Assembly: GCF_018619475.1 (NCBI RefSeq)
Contig: NZ_JAHFZG010000001.1
Span: 62,001 to 126,000, forward strand
Direction of reading: 5' to 3'
Length of the DNA stretch: 64,000 bases
DNA from: Rhodomicrobium sp. Az07
GTDB taxonomy: Bacteria > Pseudomonadota > Alphaproteobacteria > Rhizobiales > Rhodomicrobiaceae
The position numbers and the translations under genes were made by a program. A model generated the notes under the pieces. That model made no database searches and was not told the DNA's origin. It saw nothing but the letters and a program-made list of their open reading frames with translations. Below are positions 34,575-47,222 of the stretch, piece after piece; the stretch's first letter is position 1; every line of letters starts with the position of its first letter.

Positions 34575-36964
34575 TCACTGCAGCGGCGGAAGTCCGCCGC
34601 CACCCGCGATCTGTAGCGAGAGGCGACCCGCGACCTGATCCCGGTCGGTGCTGAAGCCGATGGCGCCACCTATTGAGACCATGTCGTTCGCCTCGAACAA
34701 GCCGCCCCCGATGGCTGCGATGCCGGACACGGAGAACGCGTTGTAGCTGTCATAGTTGCCCCAGTTCGCGGCGAGCGCCCAAGTCTGGCCTCCAGTACGA
34801 TCCGGCGTGGCGAGCGAGGTCGCGATCGCGATACCGGCCGCGAGGTCTTCCGTCCTCGACCCGAGATAACCCATCCGGTTGAAGAGGAAGCCGCCATCCG
34901 AGGCAAGGTTGCCGCGTGCGTCAGACGTCACGACTTCGAGCGGGCCGGACTGGTAGGCCTTGCTCTGATAGCTGGTGATACCGGCGAAGGTGTACTGATT
35001 GCCGGCGTTACCGACGGCGATCTGGTTGGAGTGCGTGGTGGAAACGTTACCGATCGCATAGGAGTTCGTGTAACCCGCGTTGGCTCCCGCGCCGAACGCC
35101 CCCGAACGCCTGCCGGAGGCTTGTGCGCCGGTGCCGATCGCGATCGCATCGTTGGCGCTGGCCGTCGCGGCGAAGCCGATCGATGTCGTCCTGTCGGCGT
35201 CGACGCCGTTACCGGCGAGAGTGCCGATGGCGATGTTGTCGTTCCCGCTCACGACGTTTCCAGCGAGCGAGCCGCTTGCCTGATTGCGACTGCCGCGGAC
35301 AAGATTACCGGAGAGGTTGCCGACGGCCAGGTTGCCGTTTCCGAGCACCGCGTTGCCGGTGACAATGCCGCTTGCCTGATTCCCGACGCCCGCCACCAGG
35401 TTGCCCGAGCCGATCCCGCTCGACTGGTTGCCAATGCCGATCACCGCATTGCCTGTTCCAAGGCCACTGGTGCTGTTCGCGTTGCCGACGACTAAGTTGC
35501 CCGAAGCTGTGCCGGACGCGCTGTTGTCGTCGCCAGCGACGAGGTTGCCGGTGATGAAGCCGGAAGCCGCGTTACGGTCGCCCGCCACGAGATTGCCCGA
35601 GCCGGTGCCCGACGCGCTGTTGTCGTCGCCGCTGACGGCATTGCCGGTGATGAAGCCGGAAGCCGCGTTGCGGTCGCCCTCGACGAGGTTGCCCGAGCCG
35701 GTGCCCGACGCGCTGTTGTCGTCGCCGTCGACCAGATTGCCGGTGATGAAGCCGGTCGCGAGGTTGCGGTCGCCAGTGACGAAATTGCCGCTGATGTCGC
35801 CGAACACCGAATTGAACGAGCCATCCACGACGTTGCCGGACGCGTTACCGACAGCCTTGTTGCTGTTGCCTGTCACGGCGTTGCCGCTCAAGGCACCGAC
35901 GGCGAGGTTGCCCGTGCCATCCACTCCGTTGCCGCTGAAATTGCCAAGCACGGTGTTGAACGTGGCGCCATCCGCATACCCGTTACCGGAGACGTCACCG
36001 ATAACGGTGTTGTTCTGGACGTCCTCTCCGGAAAGATTGCCGGAACCGCTGCCGATGATCTTGTTGTTCTGGAAATTCGCGCCATTGCCGGAACCGGAGA
36101 GGGTGCCGACGATCAGGTTGTCGGAGAAATCCTGCCCGTTACCGATAGCCGAGGTGTTGCCGATGACCGTGTTGTTGGCGAAGCCGGTCTGATTGAGGCC
36201 ACCGGAGCCGTTGCCGATAATGGTGTTGCCTGTAACCGAGCCGAGATTGCCGCTACCCGACAGGTCGCCGATGATCTTGTTATCCGTAACCGGGCCAACA
36301 AGATTCAGGCTGCCCGAGCCGTTGCCGATGATCGTGTTGTTCTGGACGTCGTTGCCGTTGCCGCTGCCGGAATTGTCGCCGACGATCCTGTTGTTGGAAA
36401 CGGTCACGGTTTGGCCCGCACCGTTGAGGCTGCCGGAGTTGTTGCCGAAAACCGCGTTGTCGCTGATCGTCGCGTTTCCGCCGAGGAGGCCATTAGCCGA
36501 AAGGGAATTGTTTCCCTGAACGTTGTTGTTCTCGATAGTGGCGTCGCCGTCAGTCAGTGAGGTTCCGTTCAGGCTGAGCGAGTCGGTGCCCTGCACGTTA
36601 TTGTCTGTAAGCGTCGCATTGCCGGACACCAAACCGCTACCGTTTCCGTTCGCGGAATTGCCGACGACAGTGTTATCCGTGAGAACAGCCGTTCCGGACG
36701 TTCCAGGCAAGGTGGCATTGCCGTTATTGCGAAGGGCTTCCGGCCATTCACGGTGTTGTCAGTGCAGTTCAAGCTGTCGCTACCCAGAAAGCCGCCTGTG
36801 CCGTTCGTCTCTCCGGCGTTGGTGCCGGTTAGCGTGTTAGTGGCGCCGGAGCAATCCAGAGCCACAGCAGGCACGCTTGCCATTGCTGTAAGTGCGGCGG
36901 CGCTGACCCCGGCCGCGAGCGCATAACGAAGAGTGCTTAATATCTGCACTTTCTGATTCAACAT
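34575..36964 (-). pseudogene. YadA-like repeat adhesin interrupted by one frameshift
   Basis: A large surface protein of the trimeric-autotransporter type, in two frames. The start at 36964 (AGGAA just upstream) gives a signal peptide that ends near PAVALDCSG and continues to TDNTVNG. The long passenger follows in another frame, from about 36740 to 34575, as about 700 residues of Asn/Gly/Ser repeats (DNTVVGNSANG, then GNLVxGDDNSASGTGSGN) and a YadA-like anchor at the end (AAGIAIATSLA, WALAANWG, SIGGAIGFSTD). One extra C in the GGCCGG at about 36741-36746 would join the frames as NGPEALRNNGNATL. It is either a real inactivation or a sequence error. Confidence 0.75.
35515..35802 (-). repeat. 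Three 96-bp tandem repeats in the adhesin
   Basis: Near-identical 96-bp units begin at 35515, 35611 and 35707 on the plus strand, each encoding a 32-residue block with DDNSASGTGSGN and GDRNAASGFITGN. The DNA similarity between units is high, so this is recent expansion, unlike the more diverged repeats on either side. Confidence 0.85.
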
Positions 36965-37253
36965 TTCCTGTGTCTCCCAAAAGATTTCGCTGGGCGCGAG
37001 TCGTTCGGAAATGCAGAACGATGAAAAACAGCGCGCTCCCCCGCACAGGACGGAATCAGAGTCTGCTATGCAGAGCAAACGATTTTGCACGCTGTGGTTG
37101 AGTTTAGGTGCCGCTGTTGACTGCGTGCAACAATCCAGGGTTGTTTTACAACCTGCTGCGCTCAGTAATGCAACCGATATAATTGCCAAGTGGAATTGAA
37201 ATCAAAACGGCCCTTTCTTCCATGGGTTCCGAGTACGAGACACTTCGAATCAC

Positions 37254-37284
37254 AAAAAACCCCGCCTGATTGCGGACGGGGTTT
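37254..37284 (-). terminator. Minus-strand terminator after the ELM1-type gene
   Basis: Stem AAACCCCG/CGGGGTTT with further inner CC/GG pairs; on the minus strand the hairpin ends in TTTTTT. It lies about 170 bases after the ELM1-family stop and 13 bases after the 45-residue frame. Confidence 0.85.
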
Positions 37285-37296
37285 CGCCAATAACTT

Positions 37297-37434
37297 CTAC
37301 ACGGGCGTGTTGATCACATCCGCTGCGTCGAGTACTTCCTCAACGTAGCCGCAGGCCCGCGCCGATGCCGACGTCAGCCGATGCGCCGACATGGTCGCCG
37401 CGCAGCGCGTGGCGGCGGAGGTTCGACGGAGCAT
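37297..37434 (-). CDS. Doubtful 45-residue frame before the terminator
   Basis: An ATG at 37434 opens a 45-codon minus-strand frame that ends GYVEEVLDAADVINTPV and stops just before the terminator. It begins 18 bases after the ELM1-family stop, so it could be the second gene of that transcript. The first half is Arg/Ala-rich and looks like ordinary GC-rich noise; the ribosome binding site is poor (a lone GAG). The alternative is a simple 3' untranslated region. Confidence 0.22.
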   Translation of the reverse strand: MLRRTSAATRCAATMSAHRLTSASARACGYVEEVLDAADVINTPV

Positions 37435-37452
37435 ACATCTCAGGTAGAAGCG

Positions 37453-38475
37453 TCAACGTGCAAGGAATGCTCGCCGCAGAATTTGCGCCACCCTGTCCAT
37501 CTCGCGAAGCGGCTCGTAAGTCCAGGTCTCGATCCGGCCGTCGAAATAGCGAACGCGCCCGCTCGCTTCGAGACGCCGGACGAACTCCGCGAACTTGTTG
37601 CGGCCGCCCTCGCGTCCGCGCCTGAACGGCAGGCCGGCGATATGGACCGGCTTGCCTGTGCTCGCCGTCTCCGTGATCATGTTGATGGAATCGCACGTCA
37701 CCACGAAGGCATCCGCGTGTGCGAGCATGCCGAGATAGGGGTTTGCGCCGCGCTCGCCGTTATAGATGTACGCGCCGGTTCCCGCCAGCGCTTCAATGAG
37801 CGCCGCCATATTGGCCTCGCCCGTGCGTCGCGATCCGCTGACGAGAAGGCCGAACCCTTGCGCCGCGAGCGCGGCCAGCTGCCCGCCCAGCGCGCGCATG
37901 TCTTCCGGGCGAAGGTCGTAGCGGGAGTTGGCGCCGCCGATCAGCACCGCCACGCGCGGGTGCGGGATCGGGGCGAACGCACCCGCCCAGCGCGGCGCCT
38001 CGGCTGCCAGCCGCTGCTCGGTAATGATGTGCAGCGAGCCGTCCATCGTGACGACCGTGTCGCCCGCTACGCCGTCATGCCACGGCACGACGATACGGTC
38101 GAACGCGCCGCGCCGGACAACGGGATCCTGAACCTGCACGGTGAAGGTGCGCCCCTTGCTCGCCTCGCGCAGATAGATGAGAGGGAGTGCGCCGGGCCGT
38201 CCGGTTGCGATGGCGATGTCGGGCCATGGCGCTTCGAGCCGCGCACCGCTGCTGCTGAAGGCAAAGCGCTTGAACGCGGTGACGTAGGGGCTTGCCACCC
38301 GCCAAGGCTTGCGCAACACGACGCGCTTCAACACCGGCTGAAGCCCCATCGCTTCCGCGAGGCCGAGCGACTGGTTTTCGAGGCCGGGGCGGCCGTCGCC
38401 GATAACCCAGCAGATCGGCAGCGGATGCGGCCACGAAAAGGCGGCCTCGGCGGCTTCGGCGATGGTCTCGTTCAT
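37453..38475 (-). CDS. ELM1-family (DUF1022) nucleoside-diphosphate-sugar-transferase-like protein
   Basis: A 340-residue protein of the mitochondrial-fission ELM1 family, which has a GT-B glycosyltransferase-like fold. Typical segments are WVIGDGRPGLENQSLGLAEA at the start, PDIAIATGRPGALPL, VLIGGANSRYDL, SGSRRTGEA and ADAFVVTCDSINMITETASTGKPV. Its bacterial function is not established; a role in cell-surface glycolipid synthesis is a reasonable guess because glycosyltransferase genes lie on the other side of the shared upstream region. The ATG at 38475 is used; the frame extends upstream to 38535 without good support. Confidence 0.88.
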   Translation of the reverse strand: MNETIAEAAEAAFSWPHPLPICWVIGDGRPGLENQSLGLAEAMGLQPVLKRVVLRKPWRVASPYVTAFKRFAFSSSGARLEAPWPDIAIATGRPGALPLIYLREASKGRTFTVQVQDPVVRRGAFDRIVVPWHDGVAGDTVVTMDGSLHIITEQRLAAEAPRWAGAFAPIPHPRVAVLIGGANSRYDLRPEDMRALGGQLAALAAQGFGLLVSGSRRTGEANMAALIEALAGTGAYIYNGERGANPYLGMLAHADAFVVTCDSINMITETASTGKPVHIAGLPFRRGREGGRNKFAEFVRRLEASGRVRYFDGRIETWTYEPLREMDRVAQILRRAFLAR

Positions 38476-38751
38476 GGCGCTTGCTCGTTCTCTGGCCCTT
38501 CGCCCACAACGGCCTGCACGCGGCGACGTGAGCATCGGCGACGCTCTTGCACGCCGGATGACGCTCTAACATGCACCTTCCACGGCGTAAACCGGCGGGC
38601 AAGCTCGGCGGTCCAATCCGGCGCAAGGTCGGCTTCGTAGAAAATCCCTCTGCCGAACGCGCCCGCCGGAAGGCGCGGCCTTTGCAATTGGGGTTGATGC
38701 GCCGCGCCGTCTCGGCTATCGAGCGCGAGAACAAGTGTGGAGTTGTGCCGG

Positions 38752-40323
38752 ATGGTTTCGGTCGGGGACGCGGCATTTCGCGAGAAGGCAAACCCTTCGT
38801 CGCTCGCCCTTGGCGGACATCTCGCCCTCACGCTCGGCCTGATCGCCGTTGCGGGCCTCCTCGTTGCGCGTTTCGTGCTCGCCGCCACCACCGAACTCGC
38901 GGAAGACGAAGCCTATTACTGGCTATGGTCGAAGCATCTGGCCGCCGGGTATTACGACCACCCCGCCATGATCGCCTGGTGGATCCGGGCGGGCACCGAG
39001 ATTTTCGGCGACACGGCTTTCGGCGTGCGCTTCGTCGGTCTCCTCAGCACCGTCGCGGGGTCGTATCTTCTCTGGCGCGCGAGCCTCGCCCTGTTCGCCG
39101 ACCGCGCAGCCGCGCTTCTCGCCGTCGTGTGGATGAACGCGACGATCCTTTCCGCCGCCGCCGGAATCGTCGCGACACCCGACACGCCGCTCGCCTTCTT
39201 CACGACATGCGTGCTGTTCGCGCTCGCGAAGCTCATCGAAACCGGGCGCGGCGCGTGGTGGCTCGGTATCGGCGCGGCACTCGGCCTCGCCTTCATGAGC
39301 AAATACACCGCCGTTCTGATGTTGCCCGGCCTCTTCCTCTGGATGGTCGGCACGCGCGAAGGCCGCCGCTGGTTCCTGCGCCCCGAGCCCTATCTTGGCG
39401 CGCTCGTCGCCTTCACCGCCATCGCCCCCGTCGTCTGGTGGAACTACACACACGACTGGGCGTCCTTCGCGAAGCAGGCTGCCCACGGCGTCAAGGACAA
39501 GCCCGCGAACGCCTTCGCAAGCGTCGGCGAGTTGCTCGGCGGACAGGCGGGGCTGGCGACGCCGCTCATCTTCCTCTTCTGCCTCTGGGGAAGCTTCTAC
39601 GCGCTCGCAATCGGCCTGAGACGCGGCGATGCGCGGTGGCTGCTGCTGGGTGGGATCGCCGCCCCGATGTGGGCGTTCTTTATCATTCACGCGGCGAGCC
39701 AGAAGATCCAGCCCAACTGGCCGGGGCTTGTGTATCCCTTCGCAATCCTCGCGGCGGTGCATGGCGGGATCGCGGTGCTGGATCGTCGCCGCGCTCCGGT
39801 CCTCCGCGCCGCCTTCATAGCCGCACCCTTTGTCGGCGTGGCGTTTACGCTCGTGGCGTTGCTCCAGCTCGGCACGGGCGCGATCCCGGTCGAGGCGAAG
39901 AAAGACCCGACGGCGCGTCTCAAGGGCTGGACGACGCTCGGCGCGGAGATCGACCGTCTTCGCCGCGAACATGGCGCGGGCCTCGTGCTGACGGACCGCT
40001 ATGCCATCACGGGCGAACTCGCCTTTTACGGCATGGGCGCCGATGGCGTGGCGCAGATCAACGACCGCATTCGCTACGCGAATTTCCCGCCGCCCGATGA
40101 AACCCGGTTGAAAGACGCGCCCGCGCTGCTGGTGCTCAAGGCGGGATCGCAGGCCAAGGCGTCCCTCCCATTCGGAAGCGTCGTTCAAATCGCCACGCTC
40201 ACGCGGCCGGGCGGATTGCGGCCTCGCGACGCTTATGCTGTATTCCTTCTCAGCGGATATCGCGGCGGCCTTTTCGCCTGCGATCCGGCGACGAAACGGG
40301 GCGAGACATGCAGCCAGATGTGA
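38752..40323 (+). CDS. GT39/ArnT-like membrane glycosyltransferase
   Basis: About 523 residues with roughly 10-12 transmembrane segments. The first periplasmic loop has the acidic motif ELAEDEAYYWLWSKHLAAGYYDHP, the signature of ArnT/PMT-type enzymes that use a polyprenyl-phosphate sugar as donor. It would transfer one sugar to a lipid or protein on the periplasmic side; the acceptor is unknown. GGAG sits nine bases before the ATG at 38752 (a GTG at 38737 is possible). The end overlaps the GT2-GtrA gene by 16 bases, so the two are coupled. Confidence 0.9.
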   Translation: MVSVGDAAFREKANPSSLALGGHLALTLGLIAVAGLLVARFVLAATTELAEDEAYYWLWSKHLAAGYYDHPAMIAWWIRAGTEIFGDTAFGVRFVGLLSTVAGSYLLWRASLALFADRAAALLAVVWMNATILSAAAGIVATPDTPLAFFTTCVLFALAKLIETGRGAWWLGIGAALGLAFMSKYTAVLMLPGLFLWMVGTREGRRWFLRPEPYLGALVAFTAIAPVVWWNYTHDWASFAKQAAHGVKDKPANAFASVGELLGGQAGLATPLIFLFCLWGSFYALAIGLRRGDARWLLLGGIAAPMWAFFIIHAASQKIQPNWPGLVYPFAILAAVHGGIAVLDRRRAPVLRAAFIAAPFVGVAFTLVALLQLGTGAIPVEAKKDPTARLKGWTTLGAEIDRLRREHGAGLVLTDRYAITGELAFYGMGADGVAQINDRIRYANFPPPDETRLKDAPALLVLKAGSQAKASLPFGSVVQIATLTRPGGLRPRDAYAVFLLSGYRGGLFACDPATKRGETCSQM

Positions 40324-41450
40324 CTGAAGCGCGGCGCATCGAGGCCGCGCCCGCGATTGCCAAGGGGCCGGACCTGACCGTCATCGCGCCGACCTTCAAC
40401 GAGCGCGAGAACGTCGAGCCGCTGATCGCCAAGCTCGCCGCCGCTCTCGACGGTGTGCATTGGGAAGTCATCTTCGTCGATGACGACTCGCCCGATGGCA
40501 CGGCCGCCCGTGTCCGCGAAGTGGCTCGCCGCGATTCCCGCGTGCGCTGCGTTCAGCGTCTCGGGCGGCGCGGGCTGACATCCGCCTGCGCGGAAGCCGT
40601 GCTCGCCTCTTCCGCCCCCTATGTCGCGATCATCGACGCCGATTTGCAGCACGACGAAACGCTTCTGCCGCGCATGCTCGAACTTCTGCGAAGGGAGCCG
40701 GAAACCGATGTCGTGATCGGCAGCCGCTACACCGAAAAGAGCCTGTCCGAAGGGTTCACCCGCGCCAGGCAGGCGATGAGCTTCATCGCCACGCGCCTCG
40801 CCCAGACCATTCTTCGTGCGAAGCTCTCCGATCCGGTTTCCGGCTTCTTCATGGCGAAGCGCGACGTCTTCGAAGGCTCGATCCGCAGCCTCTCCGGCAT
40901 CGGCAACAAGATCCTCGTGGACGTATTCGCGTCGTCGCCGCGTCCGCTCAAGTTCAAGGAACTCGCCTACCAGTTCAAGGCGCGCCTCCACGGCGAGAGC
41001 AAGCTCGATACGCTGACGGTGTGGGAATACCTTGTGTTGCTCGCCGACAAGAGCCTCGGCCGCATCGTGCCGGTGCGCTTCCTTCTGTTCAGCCTCGTCG
41101 GCTTCTCGGGCGTGCTCGTGCATCTCGGCGTGTTGCGCGTAGCCCTCGTCGCGACGCCGCTCTCGTTCGCCACCTCGCAGGCTCTCGCAACCCTTGTCGC
41201 CGCCATCTCGAACTTCTTCCTCAACAACTGGCTGACCTATCGCGACAAGCGCCTGACCGGCTGGCAGATCGTTCCGGGGCTGATCACCTTCCTGCTCGCG
41301 TGCAGCGTAGGCGCCGTGGTCAATGTGGCGTTCGCGGAAACGGTGTTCGAAGTGACCGATGTGTGGTGGCTGGCGGGCATCGCGGGCGCGGCGGTGAGCG
41401 CCGTGCTGAACTACGCGACGACATCCATCTTCACCTGGCGGAAGCGATAG
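40308..41450 (+). CDS. Polyprenyl-phosphate glycosyltransferase (GT2) fused to GtrA
   Basis: A 380-residue protein. The GT2 domain (about residues 20-240) resembles dolichyl-phosphate mannose synthase: VIAPTFNERENVEPL, FVDDDSPDGT, IDADLQHDE, DPVSGFFM and FKARLHGESKL. A GtrA-type domain with four helices follows (about 255-380, FSLVGFSGVLVHLG to LNYATTSIFTWRKR), a putative flippase for the lipid-linked sugar. The pair thus makes and moves a polyprenyl-phosphate sugar that the upstream GT39 enzyme can use. Genes overlap by 16 bases. Confidence 0.92.
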   Translation: MQPDVTEARRIEAAPAIAKGPDLTVIAPTFNERENVEPLIAKLAAALDGVHWEVIFVDDDSPDGTAARVREVARRDSRVRCVQRLGRRGLTSACAEAVLASSAPYVAIIDADLQHDETLLPRMLELLRREPETDVVIGSRYTEKSLSEGFTRARQAMSFIATRLAQTILRAKLSDPVSGFFMAKRDVFEGSIRSLSGIGNKILVDVFASSPRPLKFKELAYQFKARLHGESKLDTLTVWEYLVLLADKSLGRIVPVRFLLFSLVGFSGVLVHLGVLRVALVATPLSFATSQALATLVAAISNFFLNNWLTYRDKRLTGWQIVPGLITFLLACSVGAVVNVAFAETVFEVTDVWWLAGIAGAAVSAVLNYATTSIFTWRKR

Positions 41451-41461
41451 CGGTTTCGCGC

Positions 41462-41495
41462 AAAAAAAGCCGGACGAGCGCCCGGCCTTTTTTTT
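41462..41495. terminator. Bidirectional terminator between the GT2-GtrA gene and clpB
   Basis: Seven A, a GCCGG/CCGGC core with an eight-base interval, then eight T. It is placed between two convergent genes and can act in both directions. Confidence 0.85.
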
Positions 41496-41526
41496 CTTGG
41501 AAAAGGCGGAGCGACCGCCCCGCCAA

Positions 41527-44127
<2,601 letters not shown>

Positions 44128-44234
44128 GGTTGCCTCGGTGGCTGCGATGCGCAGCCGCGAATCTGGACAGGAAGCATGTTGATGCCGTCATATATGGCAG
44201 CATCAATCGTCAAAAAAAGGCTTCAGGCGCTCGC

Positions 44235-44999
44235 ATGTCGGCTACGCCCAAGATAGTTTCACTGGTCCATTATCCCATGAAAGGGATGAACGGGATCGAC
44301 GCGCCGAAAGCAGACTTAACACACGGTGAAGGCATGCCTTTCGACCGGATCTATGCCATCGAGAACGGCGGCCACGCTTTCGACACGCTGAACCCGAAAT
44401 GGTTCCCCAAGGTGCATTTTCTGCAACTGATGAGACACGAGCGGCTGGCAAGCCTGCGCCTCGCCTTCGACGAAGACAGCCATACGCTCACGCTGTTCCG
44501 CGATGGGCGGCAAGTTGCGCGCGGCACGCTGAAGACGAAGCTCGGCCGTCAGATGATCGAGCAGTTTCTGGCGGCCTACATGAAGGACGACATCAAAGGG
44601 CCGCCCCGCATCGTACATGCCGACGGCCATCAGTTCACGGATATTTCCGCGAAGGCGCTGCATCTCGTCAATCTGGAGACGGTGCGCGACGTTTCCCGTG
44701 TCATCGGCGCGGATCTGGACCCGGCGCGCTTCCGCGCGAACCTCTACTTCGAGGGCGTGCCAGCGTGGGAAGAACGCCATTGGGTCGGCAAGACCCTGAC
44801 CTGCGGCGGCGCGGAGCTTGAGGCGTTCGCGGAAACGGCGCGTTGCGAGGCGACGAGCGTCGACCCGGCGACGGCGCGGCGCGGGATTTCGATTCCGGCG
44901 GCGCTGCAAAGCACATGGGGCCACAAGAACCTCGGGCTTTACGCGAAGGTCACGCGAGGCGGCACGGTGGGAGTCGGCGACGCGATCGTCCTCGCCTGA
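44235..44999 (+). CDS. MOSC-domain molybdenum-cofactor-related protein
   Basis: A 254-residue protein with an amino-terminal MOSC-N-like beta-barrel (VSLVHYPMKGMNGID, IYAIENGG, NPKWFPKVHFLQL) and the MOSC domain (FRANLYFEGVPAWEE, then ARCEATSVDPATARRG with the conserved cysteine). MOSC proteins carry sulphur or bind the molybdenum cofactor and reduce N-hydroxylated compounds (mARC, YcbX, YiiM). The substrate is unknown, and no partner reductase lies next to it. ATG at 44235 is preferred, because the upstream extension overlaps clpB's promoter region. Confidence 0.85.
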   Translation: MSATPKIVSLVHYPMKGMNGIDAPKADLTHGEGMPFDRIYAIENGGHAFDTLNPKWFPKVHFLQLMRHERLASLRLAFDEDSHTLTLFRDGRQVARGTLKTKLGRQMIEQFLAAYMKDDIKGPPRIVHADGHQFTDISAKALHLVNLETVRDVSRVIGADLDPARFRANLYFEGVPAWEERHWVGKTLTCGGAELEAFAETARCEATSVDPATARRGISIPAALQSTWGHKNLGLYAKVTRGGTVGVGDAIVLA

Positions 45000-45138
45000 A
45001 CGACTGTTCCTGATTCGCCCCACTGGAACGCTTGCCTGGAACGCGCCGAAACACGACATCCACTTTTCGCTAGATAAGAGCGGCCGCGCGGGTCTATGAA
45101 GCGCGCATAGCTATTCTAAAACAAGAAGGCGCACGACA

Positions 45139-46995
45139 ATGCCGGACTATCGCTCCCGTACCTCGACCCATGGCCGCAACATGGCGGGCGCTCGCGGTCT
45201 CTGGCGCGCAACCGGCATGAAGGACGGCGATTTCGGCAAGCCTATCATCGCCATCGCGAACTCGTTCACGCAGTTCGTGCCAGGCCACGTGCATCTGAAA
45301 GACCTCGGTCAGCTCGTCGCGCGCGAGATCGAGAAGGCGGGCGGCGTCGCCAAGGAATTCGACACCATCGCCATCGACGACGGCATCGCGATGGGCCACA
45401 GCGGCATGCTCTATTCGCTGCCATCGCGCGAGATCATCGCCGACTCGGTGGAATACATGGTCAACGCGCACACCGCCGACGCGCTCGTTTGCATCTCGAA
45501 TTGCGACAAGATCACACCCGGCATGCTGATGGCGAGCCTGCGCCTCAACATCCCGACGATTTTCGTTTCGGGCGGTCCGATGGAAGCGGGCAAGGTCACG
45601 GTTGGCGGCAAGACGCACGCGGTGGACCTCATCGATGCGATGATCAAGGGCGCGGACCCGAGCGTGTCGGACGAGGTGGCGGAAGCCTACGAGCGCGACT
45701 CGTGCCCGACCTGCGGCTCGTGTTCGGGCATGTTCACGGCCAATTCGATGAACTGCCTCACCGAGGCGCTCGGCCTTTCGCTGCCCGGCAACGGCACGAT
45801 GCTCGCCACCCATGCCGACCGCAAGGAACTGTTCCTCGAAGCGGGGCGGCGCATCGTGGACATCACGAAGCGTTATTACGAGGGCAACGACCCGAGCGTT
45901 TTGCCGCGCTCCATCGCCAATTTCGAGGCGTTCGAGAACGCAATGACGCTCGACATCGCCATGGGCGGCTCGACCAACACCGTTCTGCATCTGCTCGCCG
46001 CCGCGCAGGAAGGGGGCGTGCCCTTCACCATGACCGACATCGACCGGCTGTCGCGCCGTGTGCCGTGCCTCTCGAAGGTCGCGCCGAACATCGCCGATGT
46101 CCATGTCGAAGACGTGCATCGCGCGGGCGGCATCATGGGGATCCTTGGCGAACTCGACCGCGGCGGGCTGATCAATCGCGGCTGCGGCACAGTGCATGCG
46201 CCGACCATCGCGGACGCGCTCGACAAATGGGACATCGCGCGCACCAACGATCCCGCCGTTCAGGAGTTCTACAAGGCCGCGCCCGGCGGCGTGCGCACGG
46301 TCGAAGCCTTCAGTCAGGCGGCGCGCTGGGACGAACTCGACGCCGACCGCGCGAATGGCGTCGTCCATTCGGTGGAGAACGCGTTCTCGAAGGACGGCGG
46401 CCTCGCCGTGCTGTCCGGCAATATCGCGCTCGAAGGCTGCATCGTGAAAACGGCGGGCGTCGACGCGTCGAACCTCACCTTTACCGGCCCGGCCGTGATC
46501 TGCGAAAGCCAGGAGGAGGCGGTCGAGAAGATCCTCGGCGGCGCGGTGAAGGAAGGCGACGTGGTGCTGATCCGCTATGAAGGGCCGAAGGGCGGCCCCG
46601 GCATGCAGGAAATGCTCTATCCGACGAGCTATCTGAAGAGCATCGGCCTCGGCAAGAAATGCGCGCTGATCACGGACGGACGCTTTTCGGGCGGCACCTC
46701 CGGCCTCTCCATCGGCCATGCTTCGCCCGAGGCGGCTGAAGGCGGCGCGATCGGCCTTGTCGAGCAGGGCGACATCATCGTGATCGACATCCCGAATCGC
46801 GTCATCCGCGTCGACCTCTCCGACGAGGTTCTGGCGAAGCGCCGCGCGGCGATGGAAGCGAAGGGTGCGGCGGCGTGGAAGCCTGCTTCACGCGTTCGTC
46901 ATGTCAGCCAGGCGCTTCGGGCGTATGCGGCGCTGACGACGAGCGCGGCGCGTGGCGCGGTGCGGGACGTGTCGCAGGTCGAGCGCAAGGGCTGA
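45139..46995 (+). CDS. ilvD: Dihydroxy-acid dehydratase
   Basis: A 618-residue iron-sulphur enzyme of branched-chain amino-acid and pantothenate synthesis; it dehydrates 2,3-dihydroxy-isovalerate and 2,3-dihydroxy-3-methylvalerate. It starts [19 protein letters not shown]. Cluster cysteines are visible in [12 protein letters not shown] and [16 protein letters not shown], followed by [12 protein letters not shown] and, near the end, [14 protein letters not shown]. The length fits the longer IlvD type with a 4Fe-4S cluster. It is a single gene, with no attenuator visible in the 139-bp upstream gap. Confidence 0.97.
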   Translation: MPDYRSRTSTHGRNMAGARGLWRATGMKDGDFGKPIIAIANSFTQFVPGHVHLKDLGQLVAREIEKAGGVAKEFDTIAIDDGIAMGHSGMLYSLPSREIIADSVEYMVNAHTADALVCISNCDKITPGMLMASLRLNIPTIFVSGGPMEAGKVTVGGKTHAVDLIDAMIKGADPSVSDEVAEAYERDSCPTCGSCSGMFTANSMNCLTEALGLSLPGNGTMLATHADRKELFLEAGRRIVDITKRYYEGNDPSVLPRSIANFEAFENAMTLDIAMGGSTNTVLHLLAAAQEGGVPFTMTDIDRLSRRVPCLSKVAPNIADVHVEDVHRAGGIMGILGELDRGGLINRGCGTVHAPTIADALDKWDIARTNDPAVQEFYKAAPGGVRTVEAFSQAARWDELDADRANGVVHSVENAFSKDGGLAVLSGNIALEGCIVKTAGVDASNLTFTGPAVICESQEEAVEKILGGAVKEGDVVLIRYEGPKGGPGMQEMLYPTSYLKSIGLGKKCALITDGRFSGGTSGLSIGHASPEAAEGGAIGLVEQGDIIVIDIPNRVIRVDLSDEVLAKRRAAMEAKGAAAWKPASRVRHVSQALRAYAALTTSAARGAVRDVSQVERKG

Positions 46996-47222
46996 GGCCG
47001 GGGGGCGTCGTCGTTGAGGAGCGCGCGGTTTCGTCGGCGCTCCTCGCAAGCAGTGCGCGACATGAATGGCGCGAAAAGCCCGGCGCTTTGGCGTCGGAGC
47101 ATTGTCACCGTCGCGCTGTAACCGCCGCCGCGAGTTTCAGCTGTCGTTCGGCTTTTCTGCTCAATCGAGTGCGTTTTGAGCCGCCGGCGCGCTTTTCGGG
47201 CGAGTGCTGCGGCTCTGAAGCG

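Noticed and set aside
35080-36519. Several plus-strand frames with Pro/Leu/Ser repeats
   Set aside because: They are the antisense of the adhesin repeats, so they inherit the periodicity; not a CRISPR or separate repeat gene.
45094-46719. 541-codon minus-strand frame opposite ilvD
   Set aside because: Antisense artefact of a certain gene.
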